A DNA stretch of 64,000 nt from Streptomyces mesophilus (lineage in GTDB: Bacteria; Actinomycetota; Actinomycetes; Streptomycetales; Streptomycetaceae). Under the pieces are notes generated by a model, which did no database searches, had not been told where the DNA came from, and saw only the letters and a list, made by a program, of their open reading frames with translations. A program made the translations under genes and the position numbers. How positions within the stretch are numbered: the stretch's first letter is position 1; each line of letters opens with the position of its first letter. Shown piece after piece: positions 24,717 to 32,626 of this stretch. The stretch is taken from assembly GCF_011044995.1 (NCBI RefSeq), contig NZ_JAAKZW010000007.1, forward strand, positions 31,208 to 95,207. The letters are read 5' to 3'.

Positions 24717-24756
24717 GACGAGACGAGACGTCTCGTGCAAGACGTATCGTCTCGTC
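24717..24756. promoter_or_regulatory. 40-bp near-palindromic operator upstream of the glycosyltransferase
   Basis: The arms GACGAGACGAGACGTCT (24717-24733) and, on the other strand, GACGAGACGATACGTCT (24756-24740) agree at 16 of 17 bases, and a 10-bp perfect palindrome GAGACGTCTC sits inside the left arm. The site lies directly upstream of the TAAGGT -10 hexamer (24716-24711, minus strand), where a repressor would block RNA polymerase. TetR-family repressors bind sites of this type, but no regulator gene is adjacent. Confidence 0.7.
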
Positions 24757-24780
24757 AGGCAGGGGTGCGCACCGTCGGGC

Positions 24781-26265
24781 TCAGTCCTCCCGGCCGATCC
24801 CGGCGACCTGGACGACGAGCCGGGCGAGGTCCGGATGGAATACGTCGTTGTGCGCGCCGGCCGGCGGGTCTCCTTCGCGTACGACCTCGCTGACGTCGAC
24901 GTTGACGCACTGCCTCTCGCCCATGCCGGAGCGCAGCATCTCGGCGAGGTCGATCGCCGTGAACGACGCCGAGGCCTGGGCTCCGTCATGGCCGAGGGCG
25001 CCCCATTTGCGGTCGATGCCCGACAGCGAGGCCGAGTCGCCGATCATGCGGGTGGCGAGCGGGTGCATCAGGCCGAGCTCGAGATCGTTGTGCGAGTAGC
25101 AGCACACGAGCGGACCGGCCAGACGCTCCAGGCAACCGGCCAGCGCGCCGCCGCCGCGCATCTGGTGCGGCATGTGGTCGGCGAACGCGAAGTGGGACAG
25201 GGCCGGCTGCAACAGCACCATCGAGGCCACGGCCCGGGAGTCCTCGGCCTGGTTCCGTACCGCATAGGCGACCAGGCGCGCCCCGAAGCCATGACCCACC
25301 AGGTGGATACGGACCCCGGGCACGTTCCGGGCCAGCAGCGCCAGAACGGGCCCGAGGCCGTACGTGCCCACGACGCCGGCGCGACGGCGGAAGGTGTGTC
25401 CGGCGACCTGGCGCAGCAGTTCGTGCGCCCCGCGCCACAACTCGTCGTGCCCAGTGGCGAAGCGCTCGTCGCCGAACCCGCCGGCCGTCTGCACCGGCCC
25501 CTTCTGGTCCAGGAGGGAACTGAGGGCATCCGGCGCGCGGGGACCGAGGACCGCGGACTCCGCATGGGTGCCGTGGTGCGAGACGTCGGCATCGCCCTCG
25601 CTGTGCCGCTCTATGCGTTCCGGCCGGTGGTGGGTGGCCTCGACGGCCTCGCGCGCCTCATCGAGGGCGGCGGCGAACTCCCCGCACACACCGGCGGTGT
25701 CGTCGAAGAGCATCACCGGATCGTGCTGCGGCAGCAGATCGTCCTCGGCGTCCGAGGCGAACTCGGCGCGGGCGTCGGTCAGCCGCAGCTCGACGAGGCG
25801 GCGCAGGAGCGTGCCGAAGTCGTCGAGCGCCAAGCCGCCGGCGGGCCGCCGCGCCAGCAGGTCGCACAGCTCGTGCACCACGTCGCCGCTGGCCGGGAAG
25901 GCGTCCACCAGCGCGCGGGCCGTCGCCGCGTCCAGCGCGGGCAGCGCGTCGAGGGCGGCCCGGCGCTGCTCCTCGGGCACATGCGGAGCGGACTCGTCCA
26001 GAAACCGCATCGCGGGCCAGCGCACGCCCACCCGCGCCATGCGTGCCTCGGGTGCGGCCTCCCGTAGAAGGGCGAAGAAGCGCGCGTCGAACTCTCCTGC
26101 CACGCCGGGGTCGTTGTTCCAGCCGTGCGCGAGCACGACCACATCACGCGCGCCGCTGTGCCCGATGTCACTGATCACCCGGTCGCGGGCCCCCGGATCG
26201 ACGGCTCCCTGCGGGTCGAACTCCCACACACCCTCCGCCACGGCCCCTCGCGCCGGATCCGTCAT
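24781..26265 (-). CDS. Alpha/beta-hydrolase-like protein of unknown function, nucleophile Ser replaced
   Basis: The 494-residue protein has a hydrolase-like N-terminus, RDVVVLAHGWNNDP (oxyanion-type strand), and a second core element VRIHLVGHGFGARLVAYAVRNQAED, where the nucleophile elbow GxSxG reads GHGFG: glycine stands where serine is expected. Helical insertions occupy residues about 60-250. Similar Streptomyces proteins have been labelled serine/threonine protein kinase in databases, but I see no kinase motifs. It may be a non-catalytic or differently catalytic relative. GAGGCAGG precedes the ATG at 26265. Confidence 0.75.
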   Translation of the reverse strand: MTDPARGAVAEGVWEFDPQGAVDPGARDRVISDIGHSGARDVVVLAHGWNNDPGVAGEFDARFFALLREAAPEARMARVGVRWPAMRFLDESAPHVPEEQRRAALDALPALDAATARALVDAFPASGDVVHELCDLLARRPAGGLALDDFGTLLRRLVELRLTDARAEFASDAEDDLLPQHDPVMLFDDTAGVCGEFAAALDEAREAVEATHHRPERIERHSEGDADVSHHGTHAESAVLGPRAPDALSSLLDQKGPVQTAGGFGDERFATGHDELWRGAHELLRQVAGHTFRRRAGVVGTYGLGPVLALLARNVPGVRIHLVGHGFGARLVAYAVRNQAEDSRAVASMVLLQPALSHFAFADHMPHQMRGGGALAGCLERLAGPLVCCYSHNDLELGLMHPLATRMIGDSASLSGIDRKWGALGHDGAQASASFTAIDLAEMLRSGMGERQCVNVDVSEVVREGDPPAGAHNDVFHPDLARLVVQVAGIGRED

Positions 26266-26410
26266 CGCCTGCCTCCTCGGCCGCCGTGCGCCGTGGGCCC
26301 AGCACCCGACGACCGCCCCTGGCGAGTGCCCCTCGGGCGGGTCCTCATGTCCTGGCGGCACCTGCCGCACACCCCTCGGGCACCTGGGCTCCACGGCGGG
26401 ACCACACCGC

Positions 26411-26434
26411 GTTTGCCCCGCGAAGATCGGGTCA
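26411..26434 (+). promoter_or_regulatory. Candidate SigB-type promoter before the small membrane protein
   Basis: GTTT (26411-26414), 14 bases, then GGGTCA (26429-26434), ending 11 bases before ATG 26446. This resembles the GTTT-N14..16-GGGTAT/C promoters used by SigB/SigF-class sigma factors, with two mismatches in the -10 box. Confidence 0.35.
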
Positions 26435-26445
26435 ACCGCAACGGC

Positions 26446-26814
26446 ATGACGAACCAACACAGCAAGACCGACAGCAAGCAGCCGGCCGGCCTGGCCGCAA
26501 AGGCAGCCGGCACCGTGGCGGAGGCCGGTGGCAGTGCGGCCGACAAGGCCGACAAGTCGGCCCGCGCCTCGGGCCGTGTCTTCACCGGTGCGCTCGGCGG
26601 CGTCGAGTCCGGCCGCAAGGCCGTGACGGCGACCGCGGGACGCGCGGGTGCGGCGGCCCTGACCGCGTGGGCGGCCTTCAAGAACCGCAAGTTGATCGCG
26701 GCTCTCTCGGCGGCCGGGATCACCGCACTCGGCCTGGCCACCTATGGCGCGGGCCGCCGTGCGGAGCGCAATCGCCGCGGTCCGGTGGCGCGATGGAGCG
26801 GCGGACGCCTGTGA
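26446..26814 (+). CDS. Small Ala-rich membrane-anchored protein, unknown function
   Basis: The 122-residue protein has a charged, disordered-looking Ala/Lys N-terminal half (AAKAAGTVAEAGGSAADKADKSA) that could form a helix. A central helix RAGAAALTAWAAFKNRK is followed by one membrane segment LIAALSAAGITALGLATYGAG and a basic tail RRAERNRRGPVARW. No family is recognised. The composition recalls small stress-induced Streptomyces proteins, and a candidate SigB-type promoter precedes it, but function is unknown. Confidence 0.7.
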   Translation: MTNQHSKTDSKQPAGLAAKAAGTVAEAGGSAADKADKSARASGRVFTGALGGVESGRKAVTATAGRAGAAALTAWAAFKNRKLIAALSAAGITALGLATYGAGRRAERNRRGPVARWSGGRL

Positions 26815-26819
26815 GCGTG

Positions 26820-26843
26820 GTTTGCGTCCGGCCTGACGGGATA
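26820..26843 (+). promoter_or_regulatory. Candidate SigB-type promoter before the ANTAR-GAF gene
   Basis: GTTT (26820-26823), 14 bases, then GGGATA (26838-26843), with a 168-base leader before ATG 27012. This is close to the SigB-class consensus in both boxes and spacing. Confidence 0.4.
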
Positions 26844-27011
26844 CGTGCAAAGGCACCCCATGGGCAGATCTGTCAGAGCGCACCGTGGGTCAGGCGTCGC
26901 CCGGTTGAGAAAACAGCCGGCGGCGCCGCCGCACGTATGCCCCGGCAGATTCCGTGCCCCCACCGCAAAAGCGGGGCGAGGGCCTGAAGCCGGAGCAGGA
27001 GAAGGGAACGC

Positions 27012-27899
27012 ATGGACCGAAGAGCCCGCATGTACGTCGCACCGGACCCGGAGCAGGGTGACGTCGAAGCGCTACGCGACCAACTCGCCCGCACCACCGA
27101 GGAGATCCGGCACCTGCGGGCCCGTGATCGCAGCCGCCCGGCCGTCTCGATGGCCCAGGGCATCCTGATGGAGCGCTACCGGCTCCGGGACGCCGATGAG
27201 GCGTTCGTCCTGCTGCGCCACACCTCACAGCGTTTCAACGTGAAGATGCGCTCCCTGGTGGACGCGGTGCTCACCACCGCACGACCGGACAGCATGAGGG
27301 AGCTGTGGTTCCCCGGCAGGGTCAGGCAGCACCCTCCCCTGCTGCCGGCTTTGGACCTCAACGGCGATGCGCCGGTGCACCGCAGCGGCGTCCTGCGCGT
27401 GGTGCTTTCCCAGGTCCTCGCCATCACCGGGACCGACATGGGCAATGTGCAGCTGGCCGATCAGGCGGCGCGCGGCCTGCGCCTGGAGCACCACACCGGT
27501 CACAGCGACGACTTCGTGGACTACTTCGCCTTCGTCGGCGAGTCCGGCACCGCCTGCGGCGAGGCCGCCGCGGCGCTCGCGCTGCGCACCGTGCGCGACG
27601 TGGCCGTCGATCCGGTCTTCACCGACGGCGCACGGCGCACGATCCTGCAGGCGGGCAGCCGGTCCGTGCACAGCGTTCCGCTGATCGGCGCGGACGGTAC
27701 GTGCGTGGGCATGGTGTCCGCCCATCTGCCCGACCCGTCCGGTGAACTGGCCGCCCGCCAGTCGGCGTTGCTCACCAGGATCGGCCACGAGGCCGGCCGC
27801 TGGCTGGCCTGGTACGAGGAGACCCTGGTGCGGGACGCCCTGGAGTTCCTGCACGCCCTCGGGCGCCGCCCCGACCTGCTCCCGCCGCGGGGCGCGTAA
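27012..27899 (+). CDS. ANTAR-GAF sensor/RNA-binding protein
   Basis: The 295-residue protein carries an N-terminal coiled coil (VEALRDQLARTTEEIRHLRAR) and ANTAR domain (residues about 20-90; AQGILMERYRLRDADEAFVLLRHTSQ). A GAF-like sensor domain follows (about 125-270) with TGTDMGNVQLADQAARGLRLEHHTG and SRSVHSVPLIGADGTCVGMVSAH. ANTAR proteins bind paired RNA hairpins to prevent termination. The usual Streptomyces order is GAF then ANTAR; here it is reversed. A candidate SigB-type promoter precedes it, and the sigma factor gene lies convergent downstream. Confidence 0.88.
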   Translation: MDRRARMYVAPDPEQGDVEALRDQLARTTEEIRHLRARDRSRPAVSMAQGILMERYRLRDADEAFVLLRHTSQRFNVKMRSLVDAVLTTARPDSMRELWFPGRVRQHPPLLPALDLNGDAPVHRSGVLRVVLSQVLAITGTDMGNVQLADQAARGLRLEHHTGHSDDFVDYFAFVGESGTACGEAAAALALRTVRDVAVDPVFTDGARRTILQAGSRSVHSVPLIGADGTCVGMVSAHLPDPSGELAARQSALLTRIGHEAGRWLAWYEETLVRDALEFLHALGRRPDLLPPRGA

Positions 27900-27908
27900 G
27901 GCCCTCGC

Positions 27909-27998
27909 CGCAGTGCCGGGGCGGCGCCGTCACGACGGCCCGCAGTGCCGGGGCGGCGCCGTCACGACCGCCCGTAGTGCCGGGGCGGCGCCGCCCAC
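27909..27998. repeat. Three tandem 32-bp repeats between convergent genes
   Basis: Units start at 27909, 27941 and 27973 (partial), each CGYAGTGCCG-GGGCGGCGCC followed in the first two by GTCACGACSG. They are nearly identical, lie between the ANTAR-GAF and sigma factor stops, and contain dyads (GGCGCC) that may help termination. Confidence 0.85.
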
Positions 27999-28004
27999 AC
28001 GTCC

Positions 28005-28862
28005 TCATGCCGCGCGGGGCAGATCCTGCTCTTCGGCGCCGAGCGCCTGGGCGCGGACCTTGGCACAGCTGCGCGTGATGAGCCGGGACACATGCATCTG
28101 AGAGATGTCCAGCTGATCGGCGATGGCCTGCTGCGTCTTGTCCTCGAAGAAGCGCAGATACAGGATCGTGCGCTCACGCTCGGGCAGCTTCGCAAGCCCT
28201 TCCTTCGCCGCCTCGCGGTCGATCACGGTGTCATAGGCGGGGTCGGGGTCACCGAGCGCGTCGGCCAGGCTGAAGCCGTCGTCGGCCGAGGACAACTGGG
28301 CATCCAAGGACAGCGTGCTGTGGCTGTGCAGCGCCTGCATGCCCTCCTTCACCTCGTCCTCGGTGAGGCCGAGGTGTACGGCGATCTCCTCGATCTGAGG
28401 CTCACCGGCGCCGGGCAGCTGGGAAAGTTCACGGTGCGCGCCGCGGATGCGGTTGCGCAGTTCCTGTACGCGGCGCGGGACGCGCAGCGCCCAGGACCGG
28501 TCCCGGAAGTGCCGCTTGATCTCACCGGTGATGGTGGGCACCGCGTAACTCTCGAACGCGCCGCGGCTCGGCTCATAGTGATCGATCGCCTTGACCAGGC
28601 CCAGTGCGGCGACCTGGCGGAGATCGTCGAGTTCCTCGCCGCGCCGGCCGAAACGCCCCGCGATGCGGTGGGCCATCGGCAGCCAGGCCTCGGCGAGTTC
28701 TTCCTTCAAGAGCTCACGCTCCGGTCCCTCGTCAAGGTCGACCAGCCGTGCGAACTGCGCGGCGGTATCCGGTGCGTCATCGTGCGGGTGACGCATGCGT
28801 CGGGAGGTGGACGAGGTGGCGTGGCCGGGGCGGTTGTTCGTGGTGTGGATATGCGCAGACAT
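28005..28862 (-). CDS. SigB/SigF-type RNA polymerase sigma factor
   Basis: The 285-residue sigma factor of the SigB/F/G class has region 2 (AHRIAGRFGRRGEELDDLRQVAALGLVKAIDHYEPSRGAFESYAVPTITGEIKRHFRD), region 3 (WALRVPRRVQELRNRI) and region 4 (LPERERTILYLRFFEDKTQQAIADQLDISQMHVSRLI). Start MSAHIHTTNNRPGH was chosen over an upstream ATG because of length. No anti-sigma (RsbW) gene is adjacent, unlike classical sigB operons, but a PP2C-type phosphatase lies 2 kb away. A well-formed SigB-class promoter lies 126 bases upstream, suggesting autoregulation or control by a paralogue. Confidence 0.93.
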   Translation of the reverse strand: MSAHIHTTNNRPGHATSSTSRRMRHPHDDAPDTAAQFARLVDLDEGPERELLKEELAEAWLPMAHRIAGRFGRRGEELDDLRQVAALGLVKAIDHYEPSRGAFESYAVPTITGEIKRHFRDRSWALRVPRRVQELRNRIRGAHRELSQLPGAGEPQIEEIAVHLGLTEDEVKEGMQALHSHSTLSLDAQLSSADDGFSLADALGDPDPAYDTVIDREAAKEGLAKLPERERTILYLRFFEDKTQQAIADQLDISQMHVSRLITRSCAKVRAQALGAEEQDLPRAA

Positions 28863-28994
28863 TACGAATCCCTTCGCCGTGGAGTCATCAAGCTCGACCG
28901 CAGTGAGGGGCGCCGTTCGTCGGGCCACCGTGCATACGGAACCGGACAGACCGCCCCTGCGGCTGCGCCTCCGGTCCGAAGCACGAGGACTCGC

Positions 28995-29019
28995 ATGCCC
29001 TGGCCCTCCGCCGCCAAAC
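28995..29019 (-). promoter_or_regulatory. Candidate SigB-type promoter of the sigma factor gene, in the 308-bp intergenic region
   Basis: On the minus strand GTTT (29019-29016), 15 bases, then GGGCAT (29000-28995) matches the SigB-class form GTTT-N14..16-GGGTAT with one -10 mismatch. The implied start near 28988 gives a leader of about 125 bases. The intergenic region 28863-29170 also contains a perfect 18-bp palindrome CCGGCCGCGCGCGGCCGG (29046-29063) and no gene I can support. Confidence 0.5.
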
Positions 29020-29170
29020 GGACCATTTCAAAACGGAGCGATTCACCGGCCGCGCGCGGCCGGCGCCTCGCCTCGCCTCACCTCGGGAATGCATGGCCGA
29101 GGTCATCCCGGGAACACGGGGGGCCGGAAGCGACGGGCCCGTTCGGGCGGACAGACAGAGGGGGAGTTCG

Positions 29171-29398
29171 ATGTTGATGGCGCACCCGGCCGTGCTGCTC
29201 GACCTGATGGACGAGTACGCGGCGCTGAAGATCCTCGAAGCCGAGAAGGGGTCCCCGGAGGTGCAGCGGAGACTGGAGGACGTGGCGTACACCCTGTGTA
29301 TCGCCACGGGTACCCGCGATGTCGACATGGCCCTGATCGCGGCCCGGCACCGTCTGTCGGGTGCGCGTCCGGGCGACGACTCGCTGGTCGGCGCCTGA
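29171..29398 (+). CDS. DUF5133 small protein
   Basis: The 75-residue product begins MLMAHPAVLLDLMDEYAALKILEAEKGSPEVQRRLEDVAYTLC and ends RHRLSGARPGDDSLVGA, the characteristic DUF5133 pattern. The family is found in streptomycetes, often near transcription regulators, without known function. The ATG at 29171 follows GGGGAG and fits the domain; the upstream extension does not. Confidence 0.8.
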   Translation: MLMAHPAVLLDLMDEYAALKILEAEKGSPEVQRRLEDVAYTLCIATGTRDVDMALIAARHRLSGARPGDDSLVGA

Positions 29399-29452
29399 CC
29401 CGCACGCACTTCGCACGCACCTCGTACGTATAAGAAAGAGGAGAAGTAACCC

Positions 29453-29890
29453 ATGTCGTCCTCGCTGCTCGAAGCCGTCGACGTAGAAGCCCCCGTCTCG
29501 GTGAGCTGGGCGCTGTGGAAGGACGTCGAACGCTGGCCTTCCTTCCTCAGCCATGTGAAACACGTCAAGCGCATCGACCCGGACACCTTCGCCTGGCAGC
29601 TCTCCCTGCCGGGCGCCGACAAGGAGTTCGTGGCGCAGCTCGCCGAGGTCGTTCCCGAGGAGCGCATCGCCTGGCACACGACCCAGGGCGTCGAGCACGC
29701 CGGCGTGGTCACCTTCCACCGGCTCAGTGATACGCGCAGCCGCGTGACGCTTCAGGTCGAGTACGACCCGAAGGGCTTCGTGGAATATCTGGGCGCCCTG
29801 ACGAACCTCGACAAGACCTTGGCCAATTACGACTTGGGCCAGTTCAAGAACATGGCGGAGCGCGAAGCCGCGCGCGGCGGATCCGCCTGA
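29453..29890 (+). CDS. SRPBCC-family protein (polyketide cyclase/dehydrase-like)
   Basis: The 145-residue START-like fold has SSLLEAVDVEAPVSVSWALWKDVERWPSFLSHVKHVKRID at the N-terminus and a C-terminal helix beginning VEYLGALTNLDKTLANYDLGQFKNM. The cavity should bind a hydrophobic ligand. Homologues in Streptomyces stress or spore-pigment regions are often called cyclases, but no polyketide genes are nearby. GAGGAG gives a good ribosome binding site. Confidence 0.85.
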   Translation: MSSSLLEAVDVEAPVSVSWALWKDVERWPSFLSHVKHVKRIDPDTFAWQLSLPGADKEFVAQLAEVVPEERIAWHTTQGVEHAGVVTFHRLSDTRSRVTLQVEYDPKGFVEYLGALTNLDKTLANYDLGQFKNMAEREAARGGSA

Positions 29891-29942
29891 GACGTCACAG
29901 CACCCGAGACCTCAGGCCGCCTGATCCACGAGACAGGCCCTA

Positions 29943-30085
29943 AAGGCTGTTGCAGAACTGCGATCACGCTCGGATCCGGCCATCGACGGCAAGGTCAACT
30001 GCCCGAATGTGCACCGGTTTCTGCCGGCTTGGTAGCCGTTGCGGCGCGGTCTCGGAAGATCGTTTAGCAGTTCTGCAACAGCCTT
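29943..30085. mobile_element. MITE-like element, 143 bp, with perfect terminal inverted repeats
   Basis: CTAAAGGCTGTTGCAGAACTGC (29940-29961) and its exact complement (30067-30088) bracket 105 internal bases with no gene. Parsing the ends as AAGGCTG...CAGCCTT leaves TA on both sides, the target duplication expected for IS630/Tc1-type transposition. It sits between two convergent genes and would fold into one long hairpin, so it may also terminate transcription. It was probably mobilised by a transposase encoded elsewhere. Confidence 0.75.
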
Positions 30086-30091
30086 TAGACA

Positions 30092-31288
30092 TCACGACAG
30101 CGGCGGGTTCCACTCGAGCAGCAGGATCGTGGCGTCGTCGCGGAGCCTGTTCTCGGAGGCGTCGAGCACCGAGTGGATCAGACGGCGCAGCGTCTCCGGG
30201 GCGGGCTCCCCGGTGGAAGCGGCATGGATCACCGCCTGCGCGAAGCGATGGGCGCCGAACTCGGCGCCGTCGGCGAGACGGGCCTCGGTGATGCCGTCGG
30301 TGTGCAGCAGCACGCGGTCCCCCGGCTCCAGCGCGATCTGGTGGACCGTGCGGGGAGCGTCCGTGAGCAGGGCGGGCAGCCCCATCGGGACGTCCGGTTC
30401 GCGCTCCATGGCCTCGGACACCAGGCGCGAGCCGCGCACCAGGAGCGGCGGCGGATGCCCGCAGTTGATCCAGCGCAGCGCTCCCGTGGCCAGGTCCAGC
30501 TGGGCCAGGACGGCGGTGCAGAACTGGTCGGGCAGCCATTCGCCCAGGGCCATGTCCACGGCGGTCGTCAGCTCGTTCAGATCCGAGCCGGTCCGCCGCG
30601 CGTTGCGGCACGCGGCCATCGTGACGGTGGCGGTGAGGCCCGAGGACAGATCGTGGCCCATCGCGTCCACGACGGCGGCGTGCAGGGTGCTCGTGGTCAG
30701 CGCGTGGTCGTACGCGTCGCCGCCGATCTCGTACGCGGGCTCCATCACCGCGGTGGACACGATCCGCGGCGTGCCGATGGTGCGGGGCGGCAGCAGGGCG
30801 CGGAGCATCTCCGCCGGCAGCCCCATGGGCTCGGTCCGTGTGCGCTGCACCACGGAGTCCTTGTAGGCGCGCTTCGAGGTGATCACCGGGGCGAGCAGGG
30901 CGGCCAGAGCCCGGCAGCGCACCAGGAACGACGGGTCCATGGCCGGTGTCGAGGCGGACACCACGCCGAGCCGCTCGGCCCCGTCGATCAGCGGCAGCCA
31001 GACCGTGATCGCGCGGCCGTCCTCCTCGATGTGCAGATCCTGCTTCCGGTACGCCCAGCCGCCTGCGGAGTCGTCGACGGCCAGCGCCTCCGCCGGGGAC
31101 CCGAGCGGGATCAGCTGGCGCTGCTGCAGATCGGCCAGATACGCCTGCACAGGCGCCAGGCCCAGGGCCTCGGCCGCCAGGGTGACGACCATGGCCAGAT
31201 CGAGCTCCGCGATATGACCGCCGGCGAGAAAGCCGGTCAGTCGGGCATCGAGGCCGTCCGTGTCCTCCGCGTCCTGCGCTGCCGTCAC
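30092..31288 (-). CDS. PP2C-type (SpoIIE/RsbU-like) serine phosphatase with GAF-like N-terminus
   Basis: The 398-residue protein has a GAF-like sensor half (about 20-165) and a C-terminal SpoIIE phosphatase domain (about 180-395). That domain carries YEIGGDAYDHAL (metal Asp), VVDAMGHDLSSGLTATVTM (metal Asp/Gly), RWINCGHPPPLLVRG, LLHTDGITEARLADG and RLRDDATILLLEW. RsbU-like enzymes dephosphorylate anti-anti-sigma proteins to free SigB-class factors, so it may regulate the nearby sigma factor. It is separated from the SRPBCC gene by the MITE-like element. GGGAGCGG precedes the GTG start. Confidence 0.9.
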   Translation of the reverse strand: MTAAQDAEDTDGLDARLTGFLAGGHIAELDLAMVVTLAAEALGLAPVQAYLADLQQRQLIPLGSPAEALAVDDSAGGWAYRKQDLHIEEDGRAITVWLPLIDGAERLGVVSASTPAMDPSFLVRCRALAALLAPVITSKRAYKDSVVQRTRTEPMGLPAEMLRALLPPRTIGTPRIVSTAVMEPAYEIGGDAYDHALTTSTLHAAVVDAMGHDLSSGLTATVTMAACRNARRTGSDLNELTTAVDMALGEWLPDQFCTAVLAQLDLATGALRWINCGHPPPLLVRGSRLVSEAMEREPDVPMGLPALLTDAPRTVHQIALEPGDRVLLHTDGITEARLADGAEFGAHRFAQAVIHAASTGEPAPETLRRLIHSVLDASENRLRDDATILLLEWNPPLS

Positions 31289-31380
31289 GCCGCCGCTCCC
31301 GTGTCGGTACTGCCGGGTCGTCCAGGCAACTCACTGCCTTCTCGCAGTGTCACACCGGCCAGCCGTGCGGTCGTGTTCGT

Positions 31381-31406
31381 CCCGGCCGGTGGAGTGACCG
31401 GCCGGG
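31381..31406 (-). terminator. GC-rich hairpin between the ligase gene and the phosphatase gene
   Basis: CCCGGCCGGT pairs perfectly with ACCGGCCGGG around a GGAGTG loop. It lies 72 bases past the ligase stop on the minus strand and upstream of the phosphatase start. Confidence 0.6.
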
Positions 31407-31478
31407 CAGGTCAGGCGCAGGCTTCACGCTGAGTGATCCCCGTAGGCGTACGGCTCAGGGGCAGGCCGTGGGGACGCT

Positions 31479-32573
31479 TCACACACCGCGGGCGGTGCGC
31501 CGTACGCACTCGTCGACGACCTCCCGCAGATTGCCGTCGCGCTCGAAGACCGCGCGCTGGACGCGTGCTCCGTTGCCGTCCCGCAGCACCCGGTCGAGCA
31601 GCGAGCGGGCCGTCTCCAGATCGCCGGTGTCCTCGAGCGCGGGCCGCACATGCGCGAAGAGCGCTTCCACCACGGACCGGGCCGGCGCGGGCTCCATCCG
31701 CAGCGGATCGACCAGCTCATCCGCCAGGCCCGAGCGGGCCGCGCGCCAGGAGGCCAGCCGGAGCAGGGCCACCGAGTGCGGTACGGGCGCCTCGCCCGCG
31801 CGCCACTCCCGTGCCGCCGTCTCCACGAGGCCCCGTACGAGCATGGCGAGCAGCACCGTCATGGACGGTTCGAGGCAGACATCGGCAATACGCACCTCGA
31901 CGGTCGGATACGTGTCCGAGAGCCGGGCGTCGAAGTAGACCATGCCCTTGTCCAGGAGGGCGCCGGTGGCGACCATGGCGCGGGTCTGCTCGTGGTACGC
32001 GGCCGCGTCGTCGAAGAGCTCCACCGGTCCGGCCGAGGGCCAGCGGCCCCAGACCCGGCTGCGGTAGCTGTGGTAGTCGCTGTTCCTGCCCTGCCAGAAA
32101 GGGGAGTTGGCACTCAGCGCGAGCAGCGCCGACAGCCAGGGGCGGATCCGGTTGAGTACCGCCACCCCCTCCTCGTCGGACTCCACGAAGACATGGACGT
32201 GACAGCCGCAGGTGAGCTGCTCCTGCGTGGTGAGGCCGAACTGCTCCTCCAGCCACTGGTAGCGCGGTCCGGTCCCGATGGTGGGGTTCACCGGGAGCGG
32301 TGAGGTGGCGAGCGCCACGACCGCGGCCCCGAGCGTCTCGGCGTGCTGGGCCGCGGCCTCCCGCCACCGCACGATCTCCCGCGCGAGCGCGGACATGTCC
32401 TCCTGCGGACTGGTGGCGAACTCCAGTTGCTGCCGGTGGAGTTCCGCCTCGAAGGCGTCGTCGGGGTCCCCGTCGCGGGACGCCATCGCCAGGACGGCCT
32501 GGGAGAGCGCCGTGGGCTCCCCGCTCTCCTGGTCGACGAGGAGCAGCTCCTCTTCCACCCCGACACTGCGCAT
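31479..32573 (-). CDS. Carboxylate-amine ligase, YbdK/EgtA-like GCS2 family
   Basis: The 364-residue enzyme begins MRSVGVEEELLLVDQESGEPTALSQ, the conserved GCS2 start (GVEEE binds ATP/metal), followed by LHRQQLEFATSPQEDM, EQLTCGCHVHVFVESDEE, the RPWLSALLALSANSPFWQGRNSDYHSYRSRVWGRWP segment and TVEVRIADVCLEPSMTV. The fold joins an amine to a carboxylate through an acyl phosphate. YbdK has weak glutamate-cysteine ligase activity, so the true product here is uncertain. GAGGGA at nine bases fixes the start at 32573. Confidence 0.88.
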   Translation of the reverse strand: MRSVGVEEELLLVDQESGEPTALSQAVLAMASRDGDPDDAFEAELHRQQLEFATSPQEDMSALAREIVRWREAAAQHAETLGAAVVALATSPLPVNPTIGTGPRYQWLEEQFGLTTQEQLTCGCHVHVFVESDEEGVAVLNRIRPWLSALLALSANSPFWQGRNSDYHSYRSRVWGRWPSAGPVELFDDAAAYHEQTRAMVATGALLDKGMVYFDARLSDTYPTVEVRIADVCLEPSMTVLLAMLVRGLVETAAREWRAGEAPVPHSVALLRLASWRAARSGLADELVDPLRMEPAPARSVVEALFAHVRPALEDTGDLETARSLLDRVLRDGNGARVQRAVFERDGNLREVVDECVRRTARGV

Positions 32574-32626
32574 ACGGACCATCCCTCGGCGGCTCGGGCC
32601 CCTCGACGGATCGGGAGCGCGGACGG

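Noticed and set aside
29453..29890. Polyketide cyclase of an aromatic polyketide pathway
   Set aside because: The SRPBCC fold is broad, and no ketosynthase or oxygenase genes accompany it.
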